A stretch of DNA of 64,000 nucleotides from Acidobacteria bacterium SCN 69-37 (GTDB lineage: Bacteria; Acidobacteriota; Vicinamibacteria; Vicinamibacterales; SCN-69-37), in assembly GCA_001724025.1 (NCBI GenBank), contig MEDJ01000005.1, positions 1-64,000 on the forward strand, written 5' to 3'. Below, one piece after another: positions 1 through 9,097 of this stretch (positions are counted from its first letter, which is position 1; each line of letters begins with the position of its first letter). Below the pieces are notes generated by a model, which worked only from the letters and a program-made list of their open reading frames with translations, was not told the origin of the DNA and ran no database searches. The position numbers were made by a program, and so were the translations under genes.

Positions 1-354
1 GGGCGCCTCGCCCATCAACTCGCGCACCTGGACCTCGTGATCCTCGACGAACTGGGGTATTTCCCGTTTTCCCAGTCGGGTGGGGCGCTCCTCTTTCACC
101 TACTCTCGAAGCTGTACGAGCACACCAGCGTGATCATCACCACGAACCTGGTCTTTGCCGAATGGGCCAGCGTCTTCGTCGACCCCAAGATGACCACGGC
201 GCTGCTCGACCGCCTGACGCATCACTGTCACATCGTGGAAACGGGCAACGAGTCCTATCGCTTTCGTCACAGCAGCCACACGGCCAAGACGCGCATCAAG
301 GCCCGCGAACAGGCCCGACGCCACGCACAGGAGGACGCCACCGACCCGAGCTGA
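1..354 (+). CDS. istB: IS21-family helper ATPase IstB, C-terminal part (5' end outside window)
   Basis: The frame is open from base 1 and ends at a TGA at 352-354. The visible 117 residues hold the IstB hallmarks VILDELGY (Walker B region), [21 protein letters not shown] and [16 protein letters not shown]. IstB is the AAA+ helper that works with the IstA transposase in target selection for IS21 elements. Only the C-terminal half lies in the window, so whether istA and the rest are intact cannot be judged. The family match is very strong. The basic tail ([15 protein letters not shown]) is usual. Confidence 0.95.
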   Translation, partial: GRLAHQLAHLDLVILDELGYFPFSQSGGALLFHLLSKLYEHTSVIITTNLVFAEWASVFVDPKMTTALLDRLTHHCHIVETGNESYRFRHSSHTAKTRIKAREQARRHAQEDATDPS

Positions 355-452
355 CCAGAGTAGAATCACCGCCGCCGGGCTGGGTCCGACGGCGTCGTGC
401 CCTGGTCAATTTTCACTGAGCAGAGATGGTCAGTTTTCGGTCAGCGCCAACA
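1..452 (+). mobile_element. Right end of an IS21-family insertion sequence (partial)
   Basis: The istB end is followed by two near-identical direct motifs, TGGTCAATTTTC at 403-414 and TGGTCAGTTTTC at 427-438, 24 bases apart. IS21-type ends carry such repeated transposase-binding motifs and terminate in CA. The likely outer end is the CA at 451-452. The left end is outside the window, so the inverted repeat and the target duplication cannot be checked. Confidence 0.7.
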
Positions 453-771
453 CTCTGAGCGTTAGAACGGATCCCAAGATATCGCGCGTGAAACTTCACG
501 ACGCGTCCTAGGCCACGACGACACCACATCCTGAGCTGGAACGGACGTCCCTTCCCCACACGGCGAACGAGGCGATCCCTTACGCGATCAGCGTAAGTCA
601 CCGATCTCAGACAACTGGCACTCGCACTGACTACCTATCGACAGGTCCCAAACGAATATTTTCCTACTGTTCAACGTTACACTTCGACAACTGACTTACG
701 GACTCCGTTCTGATAGCGTTTGCCTCTCTGAACGATTCTGGTCGGCGCACTTCTTTCAGGGAGCGTGTCTG
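453..771. other. Lower-GC intergenic segment next to the IS end
   Basis: No convincing gene or RNA was seen. Base composition is clearly lower than the rest of the window: 30 of 60 bases are G or C in 601-660. It leads into the equally atypical 5' part of the sigma-54 regulator gene. It may be remnant imported DNA next to the IS; no convincing promoter box could be assigned. Confidence 0.4.
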
Positions 772-3432
772 ATGGTCCTACGTCGGGATTCCGTCGAAGA
801 AGCGTTGTATTGGCAAGGCCACCTTCACGAGGCGTCGGCCAGTTGCCAAGATCGACTTTCGGGCGACTTGCCACCGGAAGAGGCCATCTCGCTTCTCGTC
901 GTCCAAGGCATGTCCGACTTCGATGCAGGCTTTGTTACAAAATCGATCGACGCCTTGACTCGGGCTGCCTCCCTAGCTGAGGCCTCTGTTCCCGACCAAC
1001 TCTTTGGTTGTCGAATCGCGCTCTTTTCGAGAACGTCACAGTACGCGCCTGCCGCCTCAAACGTCGGCCCCCTCTCTGAAGTTCGCCAACTCGCTCACGC
1101 CACAGGCACAATTGAAGCGCTAGGGGCAGTCCACCTTGTCGTAGCGAGGCTCGAAGCGACGCGAGGTCTCTGTGTCAACGCAAGGCGTCATCTAGAGATC
1201 GCGAAACGACTGTTGGTCGGTGCGAATGCAAGCATACAGAGCGGCATATGCCAGATCGACTCTGGTCTGGAGTCCTACGCAGGTAATCTCAGATGCGCGA
1301 GATTATCCGCATCAAAGGGACTCGAACTTGCGCACGTACACCATCTGAAGCCAATAGAGGCCGGGTGCCTCACGAACCTCGGATCGATCCTGGTGATGGC
1401 GGGAAGGCACGAACGAGCCAGAACGGTCCTAGACCGCGCCTTGGACCTGTGCAAAGAGTTCCCGACGATCCGCGGGTGCGCGCTGGATGCTATCGCCCAA
1501 CTCTGCCTTCTTACGAGTGGACCAGCAGAATCAGTTGGATTTCTCGACTTGTGCACTGAAGTCCACGCGTCCCAGCACCTCCCCGCCAGATCCTGGTACG
1601 ATCTGCAACACCAGATCACGCGATGCAGCTATCACGAGCGCCTTGGGGACTGGGACGAGATCGTGGCCATCGTCGACGAGGTTGCGCCGGAGGCAGCGCG
1701 ACGACAGTACCGGGCGCTGCATACGGCGGTGTTGTGCGCGCGGGCACGCGCGCGGGCTCACCAGGGACGGCACCAGGACGCCGACGACGATCTCGCCCGC
1801 GCCGTCCGCGCCTGCCCGCGCAGTGCCGTCGATCCCCTCATCGTGCTCGAGGCGTCAAAGGGCCTCTGCGCCACGCTGCGGGGTCAGACGCGAGACGGTG
1901 ACCTGCACTTCGAGCGAGCCGCGGCCGGCTGCAGCGCCATCGGCCATCGCTATCACGAGAAATGGATCGGAGAACTCCGTGCCGGGGCCACGCCGCGCGA
2001 TCGCGTCGCCGTCACGCGTCGCATGGAACTCGACACCACCGAGGCAGCCTTCGTCCTGAACGACGTGGCCACCATCCTCGGCGCAGGGCACTCGCTCGAC
2101 CTGATGGCCCACCGCATCGTTTCGCTGCTCGAGAGCACGGGCCTGCGGTCGCGCGTCACCATCGAACGCGAAAGCGATTGCGAGTATCAGCCGGATCCTT
2201 CGGCCTGCTGCGAGACCGCCGCCGACGGCAGCCTGCAGGTCCGCCTACGCGGCTCCGATCGCCGTATCGACATCCGTGTCGCCGAGGTCCGCTCGATCGA
2301 GGAATTCTCCTTCCTCAAGAGCCTGACGGATCTCGTCCATGCCGCGGTCCATCGCACCGTCGAAACCGAACACGAAGACAGCGACCAGAACCTCTGGCCG
2401 CTCACGGCCGGCTCCTCCACCGACGACGCCGTGTTCCGGTCGCCGCGCATGATCGAACTGATCCGCATCGCCGTCCGCCTGGCCAGCACCGACCTGCCCG
2501 TGCTGATCACCGGCGAGACCGGGACCGGCAAGGAAATATTCGCGCGGCTCATCCACGACAACAGCCGCGTGAAGCGTGGGCCGTTCATCCCCTTCAACTG
2601 CGCCACAGTGCCGCGCGACCTCGTCGAGAGCCAGTTGTTCGGCCATCGTCGCGGCGCCTTCACCGGCGCGAGCGAAACGTTCGGCGGCGTCGTCCGATCT
2701 GCGGAGCGCGGCACGCTCTTCCTCGACGAGGTCGGCGATCTCGATCTCTCCGCGCAGCCGAAACTGCTCCGCTTTCTCGAGAATGGCGAAGTGCAGCCGC
2801 TGGGCGAAGCGCGACCGCAACAGGTGAACGTCCGGCTCGTCGCCGCGACCAACGCAAACCTGGAAGCGCTCGCGCGCGAGGGGCGATTCCGCCAGGATCT
2901 GCTCTATCGCCTGGGCGTGGCCGTCATCGTCCTGCCGCCGCTGCGCGAACGCAAGGACGAGATCCCGGCCCTGGCCTCATTCTTCCTCGCCCGCTCGGCC
3001 GCCGAGTGCGGCCGCGCCGGCGTCCGACTCGCCGATGATTTCGTCGCGGCCCTGCTGCTCTACGACTGGCCCGGCAACATCCGCGAACTCGCCAACGAGA
3101 TCCGGCGCGCCGTGGCGCTGGCCGACGACGGGATGGTGCTCGGGGCGCGCCATCTGGCCCCGGACATCGCGCGGCCGTGGCACACGCGGACCGACACCGA
3201 ACCGGTGCCGGACACGGGGTTCCCGGAGATCCGCGTGCGACTCGATCAGTCGCTCGCGCAGGCGATGAGCACACTCGAAGATCAGTTCATCGGCCACGCG
3301 CTCCGGGCGACGGGCGGACGCATCGCCGACGCGGCCCAGATGCTGGGCCTGTCGCGGAAAGGCCTCTTCCTCAAACGCCGACGACGTGGGCTCGTCCCAC
3401 CAACGGACGAGCCACACGTCGCCGATGCGTGA
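772..3432 (+). CDS. Sigma-54-dependent transcriptional activator with N-terminal TPR-like region
   Basis: This 886-residue protein is a bacterial enhancer-binding activator. The N-terminal ~430 residues look like TPR-type helical repeats, followed by a possible GAF-like stretch (about 430-530). The AAA+ domain has Walker A GETGTGKE near residue 581, the sigma-54 contact motif GAFTGA near 628, Walker B LFLDEVGD near 648 and the WPGNIREL region. A Fis-type helix-turn-helix lies near 850-875. It should hydrolyse ATP to open sigma-54 promoters in response to a signal sensed by the TPR part. The start is supported by AGGGAG at 759-764. Composition changes within the gene: 36/60 GC in 1021-1080 against 47/60 in 1741-1800. 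No receiver domain is present, so it is not a phospho-response regulator. Confidence 0.9.
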   Translation: MVLRRDSVEEALYWQGHLHEASASCQDRLSGDLPPEEAISLLVVQGMSDFDAGFVTKSIDALTRAASLAEASVPDQLFGCRIALFSRTSQYAPAASNVGPLSEVRQLAHATGTIEALGAVHLVVARLEATRGLCVNARRHLEIAKRLLVGANASIQSGICQIDSGLESYAGNLRCARLSASKGLELAHVHHLKPIEAGCLTNLGSILVMAGRHERARTVLDRALDLCKEFPTIRGCALDAIAQLCLLTSGPAESVGFLDLCTEVHASQHLPARSWYDLQHQITRCSYHERLGDWDEIVAIVDEVAPEAARRQYRALHTAVLCARARARAHQGRHQDADDDLARAVRACPRSAVDPLIVLEASKGLCATLRGQTRDGDLHFERAAAGCSAIGHRYHEKWIGELRAGATPRDRVAVTRRMELDTTEAAFVLNDVATILGAGHSLDLMAHRIVSLLESTGLRSRVTIERESDCEYQPDPSACCETAADGSLQVRLRGSDRRIDIRVAEVRSIEEFSFLKSLTDLVHAAVHRTVETEHEDSDQNLWPLTAGSSTDDAVFRSPRMIELIRIAVRLASTDLPVLITGETGTGKEIFARLIHDNSRVKRGPFIPFNCATVPRDLVESQLFGHRRGAFTGASETFGGVVRSAERGTLFLDEVGDLDLSAQPKLLRFLENGEVQPLGEARPQQVNVRLVAATNANLEALAREGRFRQDLLYRLGVAVIVLPPLRERKDEIPALASFFLARSAAECGRAGVRLADDFVAALLLYDWPGNIRELANEIRRAVALADDGMVLGARHLAPDIARPWHTRTDTEPVPDTGFPEIRVRLDQSLAQAMSTLEDQFIGHALRATGGRIADAAQMLGLSRKGLFLKRRRRGLVPPTDEPHVADA

Positions 3433-3451
3433 GGCGCCGTGCTACGGCGCC
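3433..3451. terminator. Bidirectional hairpin between convergent genes
   Basis: GGCGCCG (3433-3439) and CGGCGCC (3445-3451) form a perfect 7-bp stem with loop TGCTA. It lies directly after the activator stop codon and overlaps the stop codon of the minus-strand gene, so it can serve both. There is no T-run, as with the other hairpins in this window. Confidence 0.6.
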
Positions 3452-4314
3452 GCTGGTGCCACCAGGTCCACGCTCTGATCGATCCGGACGCGCAGAATGG
3501 TTCCGGCAGGCAGATCGACATCCGTGCCATCGGTCGCCGCGATGGTCCCGCCGCCCCCGACGAGTACGCCCAGCAGGGCTCCCCGCCCGCCACCGATAAT
3601 TCCGCCGAGAATGGCCCCGGCCACGGCGCCGGCTCCGATGCGTCGCGTGTCCTCTCCGAACTTCGCGTCAATGGCCTCGGTCACCGCCGCGCGCACACGA
3701 TACGTGCGATCGCCGATCCGCAGTTCGTCGAACGAGAGCGTCAGGCTGCCGCGCCGATCCACACGTCCGGCCGCCCGCACCGAACTCACGAATCCGCGCA
3801 TCAACGACCCGGCAGGCACCACGACCGTGCCGTCCACCTGGTAATCGAGCACCGTCGTCGCCTCGAACCGCTGCTCGACCTTGGCGGTACTCGAATTGAG
3901 CGACGTCTGCAGCCGCACGTCGAACTCGGTGCCGACCGGTACGTTCGCGATCGATGACGTCTCGGGCGCACCGAGCACAGGTTGCGCCGATACCGTCGGG
4001 CCCTCGGCGCGCACACGCAACGTCTCGAGCTTGTCGCGCACCGAGGCGTACTCGTCGCGCGTCACGCTCCCCTCGCGCCGCAGTTTCACGCGCAGGTACG
4101 TCACCTCGTCGCGCAGGTCGTCGAGCGACGTCGAGATGTCAGCTGCCAGCGTGGCGTCGGCCTGACGCAGCGTGTCGAGCCGGCCCGCGATCTCCTCGGC
4201 GGTCGACTCCAGCCGCGTGATGTCGGCGGCCGTCACCGCCGACTGGGCCAACGCACCGCCAGCCGCCAGGACCACAGCCAGAACGGTCACGAACCCGTAT
4301 CGGATCGTACGCAT
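3442..4314 (-). CDS. Exported protein with glycine-zipper segment, function unknown
   Basis: A 290-residue protein with a signal peptide (hydrophobic VTVLAVVLAAGGA, cleavage after ALA). A charged helical, probably coiled-coil region spans about 30-95. A beta-rich core follows, with motifs VPVGTEFDVRL and VVPAGSLMRGFV reminiscent of the TrbI/VirB10-type barrel pattern. A glycine-rich membrane-prone stretch (GAVAGAILGGIIGGG) lies near 235-265, and the C-terminus again has LPAGTILRVRID. I start at the ATG at 4314, because MRTIRY gives a normal signal peptide and is preceded by GGGAGG; an in-frame ATG lies at 4329. It is probably periplasmic or envelope-associated. The TrbI likeness is weak and no conjugation genes are nearby. 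Confidence 0.7.
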   Translation of the reverse strand: MRTIRYGFVTVLAVVLAAGGALAQSAVTAADITRLESTAEEIAGRLDTLRQADATLAADISTSLDDLRDEVTYLRVKLRREGSVTRDEYASVRDKLETLRVRAEGPTVSAQPVLGAPETSSIANVPVGTEFDVRLQTSLNSSTAKVEQRFEATTVLDYQVDGTVVVPAGSLMRGFVSSVRAAGRVDRRGSLTLSFDELRIGDRTYRVRAAVTEAIDAKFGEDTRRIGAGAVAGAILGGIIGGGRGALLGVLVGGGGTIAATDGTDVDLPAGTILRVRIDQSVDLVAPAAP

Positions 4315-4503
4315 GAATGTGCCTCCCACCCATCTATTCTAGTGGCCTGATTCAGGGATTGGTGGAGATATTCCGGAGCGCGGCGCCCGGGCTCACGAGG
4401 CGCGGGGCGTGAAAAATGGCGGGATGCGTCTGCGCACTGCCCCGCCCGCCCACGGGCCGTCGCCCCCTCGCCGCCGGCGCGCCGCCGTGGCATCATGATC
4501 GAC

Positions 4504-5751
4504 ATGTCCCAGCCGCTCCATTTCCACCGAACCGTCCCGGTCCTCGTCGGTCACGTGCAGGTCGGCGGCGGTGCTCCGGTCGTCGTCCAGAGCATGACCA
4601 TGACCGACACGGCCGATGCCCGCGCCACGGCGCAGCAGTGCATCGAGTTGGCAGAGGCGGGCTCCGAGATGGTGCGCGTCACGGTGAACACGCCGGAAGC
4701 TGCCGCCGCGGTGGCCGAGATCAAGCAACGGATGCTCGACGCCGGCTGCCGTGCCCCGCTCATCGGCGACTTCCACTACAACGGACACCTCCTGCTCACC
4801 CGCTTTCCCGACGCCGCGCGCGCCCTCGACAAGTACCGCATCAATCCCGGCAACGTCGGCACGGGCAAGCGACGCGACGAGCAGTTCACCACCATCTGCA
4901 AGGTCGCCGTCGATCACGGCAAGCCGGTGCGCATCGGCGTCAACGGCGGGTCGCTCAACCAGGAACTGGTCATGGCCCGCATGCAGGAGAACACCGATCG
5001 CGAGCAGGGCCTGACATCCGACGAGATCATCAACGAGTGCATGGTGCTTTCGGCGCTGCAATCGACGGATCTCGCCCTCGAGGCCGGGCTGACGCGCAAC
5101 CAGATCATCATCTCGTGCAAGCTGTCTCGTCCGCGCGACCTCATTGCCGTGTACCGCGATCTCTCGAAGAAGACGTCGCAGCCGCTGCACCTCGGGCTCA
5201 CCGAGGCCGGCATGGGTATCAAGGGCCTGGTCTGGTCCGCCTCGGCGCTGGCGATCCTGCTCAACGAACACATCGGCGACACGATCCGCGTTTCGCTCAC
5301 GCCACGCCCGGGCGGCGATCGCCGCGAAGAGGTCTACGCCGCGTGCGAGATCCTCCAGGCGCTCGGCCTCCGATCGTTTTCCCCGTCGATCACGGCGTGT
5401 CCCGGCTGCGGGCGCACCACGTCCACCACCTTCCAGGCACTCGCCGAGCTGATTCAGGGCTACGTGCGGACGATGATGCCGGTGTGGAAGGAAACGCATC
5501 CCGGCGTGGAGACGATGACGGTCGCGGTGATGGGGTGTGTCGTCAACGGTCCGGGAGAATCGAAGGCGGCCAACATCGGGATCTCGCTGCCCGGAACGGG
5601 CGAGTCGCCGAATTGTCCCGTGTTCATCGACGGGCAGCACACCACCACGCTGCGCGGCACGTACGACGAATTGGCCACCGCGTTCCAGCAACTCATCGAC
5701 GACTACGTCGCACGCACCTATCGCCAGCCCGATCCCGTCGGGCATCACTGA
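4504..5751 (+). CDS. ispG: 4-hydroxy-3-methylbut-2-en-1-yl diphosphate synthase (IspG/GcpE)
   Basis: IspG converts 2-C-methyl-D-erythritol 2,4-cyclodiphosphate to HMBPP in the MEP isoprenoid pathway, in the cytoplasm, using a [4Fe-4S] cluster and reduced flavodoxin or ferredoxin. The N-terminal TIM-barrel part is clear ([28 protein letters not shown]). The cluster ligands are CPGC (Cys299 and Cys302), Cys345 in GCVVNGPGE, and Glu352, numbered from the ATG at 4504. It is the short, two-domain bacterial form of about 415 residues. An in-frame ATG lies at 4495, but a possible -10 box (CATCAT, 4491-4496) overlaps it, so I prefer 4504. It stands alone rather than in a MEP operon. Confidence 0.95.
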   Translation: MSQPLHFHRTVPVLVGHVQVGGGAPVVVQSMTMTDTADARATAQQCIELAEAGSEMVRVTVNTPEAAAAVAEIKQRMLDAGCRAPLIGDFHYNGHLLLTRFPDAARALDKYRINPGNVGTGKRRDEQFTTICKVAVDHGKPVRIGVNGGSLNQELVMARMQENTDREQGLTSDEIINECMVLSALQSTDLALEAGLTRNQIIISCKLSRPRDLIAVYRDLSKKTSQPLHLGLTEAGMGIKGLVWSASALAILLNEHIGDTIRVSLTPRPGGDRREEVYAACEILQALGLRSFSPSITACPGCGRTTSTTFQALAELIQGYVRTMMPVWKETHPGVETMTVAVMGCVVNGPGESKAANIGISLPGTGESPNCPVFIDGQHTTTLRGTYDELATAFQQLIDDYVARTYRQPDPVGHH

Positions 5752-5868
5752 TCTGCCGCGCTGGCCGTGCGTCGCAGGATCCGGCGCGAACGCGGTATCG
5801 TATGGACGCGCTGGCCCCGGTCCCGTCCTCAACGGGGCCGGACGGTTCGTGCGCGTGGAGGACTCACG

Positions 5869-6852
5869 ATGAAGCGAGCATTCAGCCTGTGTGCCGCAGC
5901 GCTGGCCGTGGCGATCGCCGCACCCGCGGTTCACGCCGACGTCAAGACCCGCGAGAAGACGACATTCACGCTGGAAGGATTCCTGGGCGGCGTGGTCCGC
6001 GTGTTCGGCGGCCGTGCGGCACGCGAGGGCATCGAGTCGACGGTCGCTGTCAAGGGCGATCGCAAGGCCTCGATCAGCGGCAATACCGGTCAGATCGTCG
6101 ATCTGTCCGCAGAGAAGGTCTACAACCTCGACCTCCGTCGTCGCGAATACCGCGTGACGACCTTCGCCGATCTGCGGGCCGAATTCGAGAAGGCGAAGGC
6201 CGATGCCGAAAAGCAGGCCGAGAACGCCAAGCCCGAGGACAAGGAGCAGATGGAGCAGGCGTCGCGCGAACTCGAGTTCGACGTCGACGTCCGCGAGACG
6301 GGTGAACGCCAGACGCGCCTCGGGCACCAGACCCGCGAGGTGATCCTCACCATCACGGGCCGCGAGAAGGGACGCACGCTCGAGCAGGGCGGCGGCTTCG
6401 TACTGACCAACACGCTCTGGCTCGCGCCGCGCATCGCCGCCCTCGACGAACTGACAGCGTTCGAGCTGCGATACGTGAAGGCCGTGTACGGCGAGTCGAT
6501 CCTCGGCGATGTCCAGCAAATGGCCGGCGTGATGGCCATGTATCCGGCCTTTGCCGGCATGGCGTCACGGATGCAGGAAGAAGGCCACAAGCTCGACGGG
6601 ACGTCGCTGTCGACGACGATGACGTTCGAGGCGGTAAAGAGCGAGGAGCAGATGAAGGCCGCGGCCGGGAGTCAGCAGGACTCGGGCGGTGGCGGCATCG
6701 GCGGGATGCTGGGTCGCCGCATCATGGGGAACCGCGGCGAGCCACAGGCCCGCACCAAGGTGCTGACCACGACGCACGAGATGCTGTCCGTCGATACGAC
6801 GGTGACCGACGCCGACGTGGCGATTCCCGCCAATCTCAAGCTGAAGGATTGA
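5869..6852 (+). CDS. Exported protein of unknown function
   Basis: A 327-residue protein. The signal peptide is clear: MKRAFSLCAAALAVAIAA with cleavage after VHA near residue 23. The mature part begins with a lysine/threonine-rich strand, and has a strongly charged helical section near residues 105-130 rich in K, E and A (EFEKAKADAEKQAENAKPED). A glycine-rich patch (GGGGIGGMLGRR) lies near residue 275. The start ATG is fixed by GGAGG about 8 bases upstream. It follows ispG but with more than 100 bases between. It is likely periplasmic. No enzyme motif was recognised. Confidence 0.75.
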   Translation: MKRAFSLCAAALAVAIAAPAVHADVKTREKTTFTLEGFLGGVVRVFGGRAAREGIESTVAVKGDRKASISGNTGQIVDLSAEKVYNLDLRRREYRVTTFADLRAEFEKAKADAEKQAENAKPEDKEQMEQASRELEFDVDVRETGERQTRLGHQTREVILTITGREKGRTLEQGGGFVLTNTLWLAPRIAALDELTAFELRYVKAVYGESILGDVQQMAGVMAMYPAFAGMASRMQEEGHKLDGTSLSTTMTFEAVKSEEQMKAAAGSQQDSGGGGIGGMLGRRIMGNRGEPQARTKVLTTTHEMLSVDTTVTDADVAIPANLKLKD

Positions 6853-6869
6853 TCGGCGGCCGCCGGCTA

Positions 6870-6894
6870 CCGGCTACCGCCTGTCGGTAGCCGG
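6870..6894. terminator. Hairpin between convergent genes
   Basis: CCGGCTACCG (6870-6879) pairs perfectly with CGGTAGCCGG (6885-6894) around a 5-base loop. A second copy of the left arm sits at 6863-6872. It lies between two convergent genes and probably ends transcription from both. Confidence 0.65.
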
Positions 6895-6904
6895 TCGTCC
6901 ACGC

Positions 6905-7426
6905 TCAGGATCGGACGATGCGCACGGACTGCATCACGACAGGCGTCTTCGGCCGATCCTGCGGGCCCGTCTGTACGCGGCCGATCGCCTCGATGACATC
7001 CATGCCTTCTGTCACGGCGCCGAAGATCGAGTGGCGCCGATCGAGGTGCGGCGTGGGGCCGAGCGTGATGAAGAACTGGCTGCCGTTCGTGTTCGGTCCG
7101 GCGTTCGCCATCGACAGGAGGCCGGCCCGATCGTGTCGCAGCGACGGGTGGAACTCGTCTTCGAACTGATAGCCGGGACCGCCATATCCCTGCCCGAGCG
7201 GATCGCCCCCCTGGATGACGAAGCCGCTGATGATGCGGTGAAAGATGATGCCGTCATAGAACGGCTTCCGACTCTTTTCCTTGGTACCCGGATGGATCCA
7301 CTCCTTCGACCCCTCGGCGAGGCCCACGAAGTTGGCCACGGTCTTCGGGGTCTTGTCTTCAAACAGCTCTACGGTGAAATTCCCGAGCGATGTCTCGAAC
7401 TGTGCGTGCAATGCCATGGGAGACAT
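6905..7426 (-). CDS. Peptidyl-prolyl cis-trans isomerase, cyclophilin type (cytoplasmic)
   Basis: A 173-residue cyclophilin catalysing cis-trans isomerisation of proline peptide bonds. The active-site pattern is intact: [17 protein letters not shown] with the catalytic Arg, [16 protein letters not shown], and [10 protein letters not shown] short insertion after NFVGLAEG ([13 protein letters not shown]) is common in bacterial PpiB-like enzymes. No signal peptide is present, so it is cytoplasmic. The start may be the ATG at 7426 or the one at 7417 (MALHAQF), which fits homologue length better. A second, exported and degenerate cyclophilin lies at 9654. Confidence 0.93.
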   Translation of the reverse strand: MSPMALHAQFETSLGNFTVELFEDKTPKTVANFVGLAEGSKEWIHPGTKEKSRKPFYDGIIFHRIISGFVIQGGDPLGQGYGGPGYQFEDEFHPSLRHDRAGLLSMANAGPNTNGSQFFITLGPTPHLDRRHSIFGAVTEGMDVIEAIGRVQTGPQDRPKTPVVMQSVRIVRS

Positions 7427-7457
7427 TCTATGGCGGACGGACAGCCGGCCACCGCCG

Positions 7458-7703
7458 TCAATAGTCGCGCCTGGCGACGTAGACGACGGCCGCGAGCGTG
7501 ACGACGAAGCAGGCCCAGGCGACCCAGCGGAGCGCGGGACGACGCGGCGCCAGGATGAGCAGGATCAATCCCGCCCCGAGTCCCACGAGCCCGGCCACTT
7601 CGAACCAGTTGTGACGCGTGGCCTGATAGATGGCAACGCCGAACGCGGCGACGATGGCGAAATAGCGGCTGACCGACGGCTGGCGGACGGATGGCGACGT
7701 CAT
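7458..7703 (-). CDS. Small three-helix membrane protein
   Basis: 81 residues with three hydrophobic segments: about 14-26 ([13 protein letters not shown]), 36-52 ([17 protein letters not shown]) and 58-76 ([19 protein letters not shown]). The ATG overlaps the stop of the upstream gene by 4 bases (ATGA), so the two are translationally coupled. The family was not recognised. The coupling and the clean membrane pattern support a real gene. Confidence 0.65.
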   Translation of the reverse strand: MTSPSVRQPSVSRYFAIVAAFGVAIYQATRHNWFEVAGLVGLGAGLILLILAPRRPALRWVAWACFVVTLAAVVYVARRDY

Positions 7704-8377
7704 GGATCCTCGATTGTCAGGCGTTCGTACACACGGTCGACTCCCACGGGCGGCCGCCCGCGCGCGGGGCTCCCCACGCGGATGATGAGAAAGAGGCGGC
7801 TGGCGTCGGCACTCAGGTAGTACGTCTCGGTCATCCGAAAGCCGAACGAGCCCTCGATCTCGCGGCGCAGGCGATCGTCGTCCCAGCGCACGCGCGCGAA
7901 GAACTCCGACGCCCCCAGACGGTATCGCTGACGACGGTTGTCGACCGGATACGTGCGGGCGCGCTCGAGATCGTCAGTAATCGTCACCGCGTCGTCCGTG
8001 ATCGCGAACTCGAGCGTTTCCGCGATCTCGAGCAGATCGCGCGTCAATTCGCGGGCTTCGCGCAGCGCGTAAGGCGAGGGCGCGAACGGCGACGTACGAT
8101 CGGCGGCTTCCGGTGCGTCGGCCGGACGCTCAGGCGCCCGAGGCGACACGATCGCGCGCGGCGGCGCAGCCCCACGCGCGCCGCGCTCGGGACGCCCCGT
8201 GGCCATGTTCCGGCTGTCCTCCGCGACGTAGCGCCACAGTCCGACGAAGCGATCGCGTGACGCGTCGTGCGGTCCGGCAGGCATCGGTTCCTGCGCCAGC
8301 AGAACGCCCGACGCCAGGCACACAGCAGCCAGGGTCACGCGGACGGGACGACGGCCAGATGCACGTTCGACGAGCAC
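7700..8377 (-). CDS. Exported protein of unknown function
   Basis: 225 residues from a GTG start. The N-terminus has a positively charged region and hydrophobic core (VRVTLAAVCLASGVLLAQ), consistent with a signal peptide cut near residue 29. The mature part starts with DRFVGLWRYVAEDSRN, a pattern seen in small extracytoplasmic lipocalin-like or DUF domains. A Pro/Ala/Arg-rich linker (about 65-100) follows, and then a helix/strand domain ending LFLIIRVGSPARG. It is the first gene of a two-gene operon with the three-helix membrane protein. No function can be assigned. Confidence 0.65.
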   Translation of the reverse strand: MLVERASGRRPVRVTLAAVCLASGVLLAQEPMPAGPHDASRDRFVGLWRYVAEDSRNMATGRPERGARGAAPPRAIVSPRAPERPADAPEAADRTSPFAPSPYALREARELTRDLLEIAETLEFAITDDAVTITDDLERARTYPVDNRRQRYRLGASEFFARVRWDDDRLRREIEGSFGFRMTETYYLSADASRLFLIIRVGSPARGRPPVGVDRVYERLTIEDP

Positions 8378-8446
8378 GATGGCTCATTATCGATCAAGCG
8401 TCCGGCGGCGTTCGTCCGCCGCGTGTCGCCGGAGATTCCGCCCGGT

Positions 8447-8475
8447 TTGCGCCGGCCCGGGACGTCCGCTATGCT
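8447..8475 (+). promoter_or_regulatory. Predicted sigma-70 promoter of the first RRM gene
   Basis: TTGCGC (8447-8452) and TATGCT (8470-8475) are separated by 17 bases. This would place the transcription start near 8482 and give a leader of about 163 nt before the ATG at 8645. The same TATGCT box lies at the matching distance before the second RRM gene. Confidence 0.55.
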
Positions 8476-8481
8476 GCCAAA

Positions 8482-8644
8482 CGGGGGAACCAAGTAGCTT
8501 GCCGCCGCTGGTATCGTCAGGAGCCGATCGACCATCGCTCGGACCTCGTTCGTTCCTGCTGCAGTTCGTGGATGGTCCACAGGCTGGGTTCGCCGGTCGC
8601 CGCCCCGCGCGGCACGCCCGCTCACGCGGACGAAAAGAGGATGC
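8482..8644 (+). ncRNA. Long 5' leader of the first RRM gene, conserved with 12227-12386
   Basis: This untranslated stretch resembles the leader of the second RRM gene in length and in ordered blocks. These are GCCGCTG, GATCGA, TGCAG, a hairpin GTGGA-TGG-TCCAC (8568-8580), and a pre-start block GCGGACGAAAAGAGGATG (8626-8643) that matches its partner at 16 of 18 bases. A cis-acting control RNA is likely (cold or auto-regulation would be typical for RRM proteins). The mechanism is not shown by the sequence. Confidence 0.5.
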
Positions 8645-8992
8645 ATGAATCGCAAGTTGTTCGTCGGAAACCTGCCCTTCTCCACCGAAGAAAGCACGCT
8701 CCAGGACTTGTTTTCGGAGGCGGGTCCCGTTGACTCGGTCCGCGTGATGCGCGATCAGGCCACGGGACGCTCGCGCGGCTTCGGCTTCGTCGAGATGGGA
8801 ACGGAAGAGGCGGCCCAGGCGGCCATCGATCGGTTCAACGATACGGATTTGGGCGGCCGGCGCATCGCGGTGAACGAGGCGCGACCGCCGGCGGCCGGTG
8901 GTGGCCGCGGATTCGGCGGGGGCGGCGGGTTCGGTGGTGGAGGTGGCAACCACGGCGGCGGCCGCGGCGGGCGGCGCGAACCGCGCTGGTAG
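8645..8992 (+). CDS. Glycine-rich RRM RNA-binding protein (copy 1)
   Basis: 115 residues: a single RNA recognition motif (about 1-80) followed by a glycine-rich tail (about 85-115) ending GRREPRW. RNP2 is LFVGNL and RNP1 is RGFGFVEM, both with the aromatic residues that stack on RNA bases. Such proteins bind single-stranded RNA in the cytoplasm; in cyanobacteria the Rbp family is cold-induced. SD AGAGGA lies just before the ATG. A paralogue with the same tail end (RREPRW) is at 12387. The long conserved leader suggests post-transcriptional control. Confidence 0.95.
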   Translation: MNRKLFVGNLPFSTEESTLQDLFSEAGPVDSVRVMRDQATGRSRGFGFVEMGTEEAAQAAIDRFNDTDLGGRRIAVNEARPPAAGGGRGFGGGGGFGGGGGNHGGGRGGRREPRW

Positions 8993-9005
8993 CTCCCTCG
9001 GACGG

Positions 9006-9051
9006 CCGCGGCGATTCCCCGGGATCCTCCTCCACCCCGGGGACGCCGCGG
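9006..9051 (+). terminator. Strong hairpin after RRM gene 1
   Basis: CCGCGGCG plus TCCCCGGG on the left pairs with CCCGGGGA plus CGCCGCGG on the right, with a small internal bulge and an 11-base loop. It lies 14 bases after the stop codon. RRM gene 2 also has a strong hairpin just after its stop. Confidence 0.65.
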
Positions 9052-9097
9052 CGCCTGCCCGATCGTCGGCGTCACGCGGCCGTTGGTACCCGAGCAG

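Noticed and set aside
4393-6519. A 708-codon open frame on the minus strand
   Set aside because: Antisense to ispG and the following exported protein gene, which have clear features on the plus strand.
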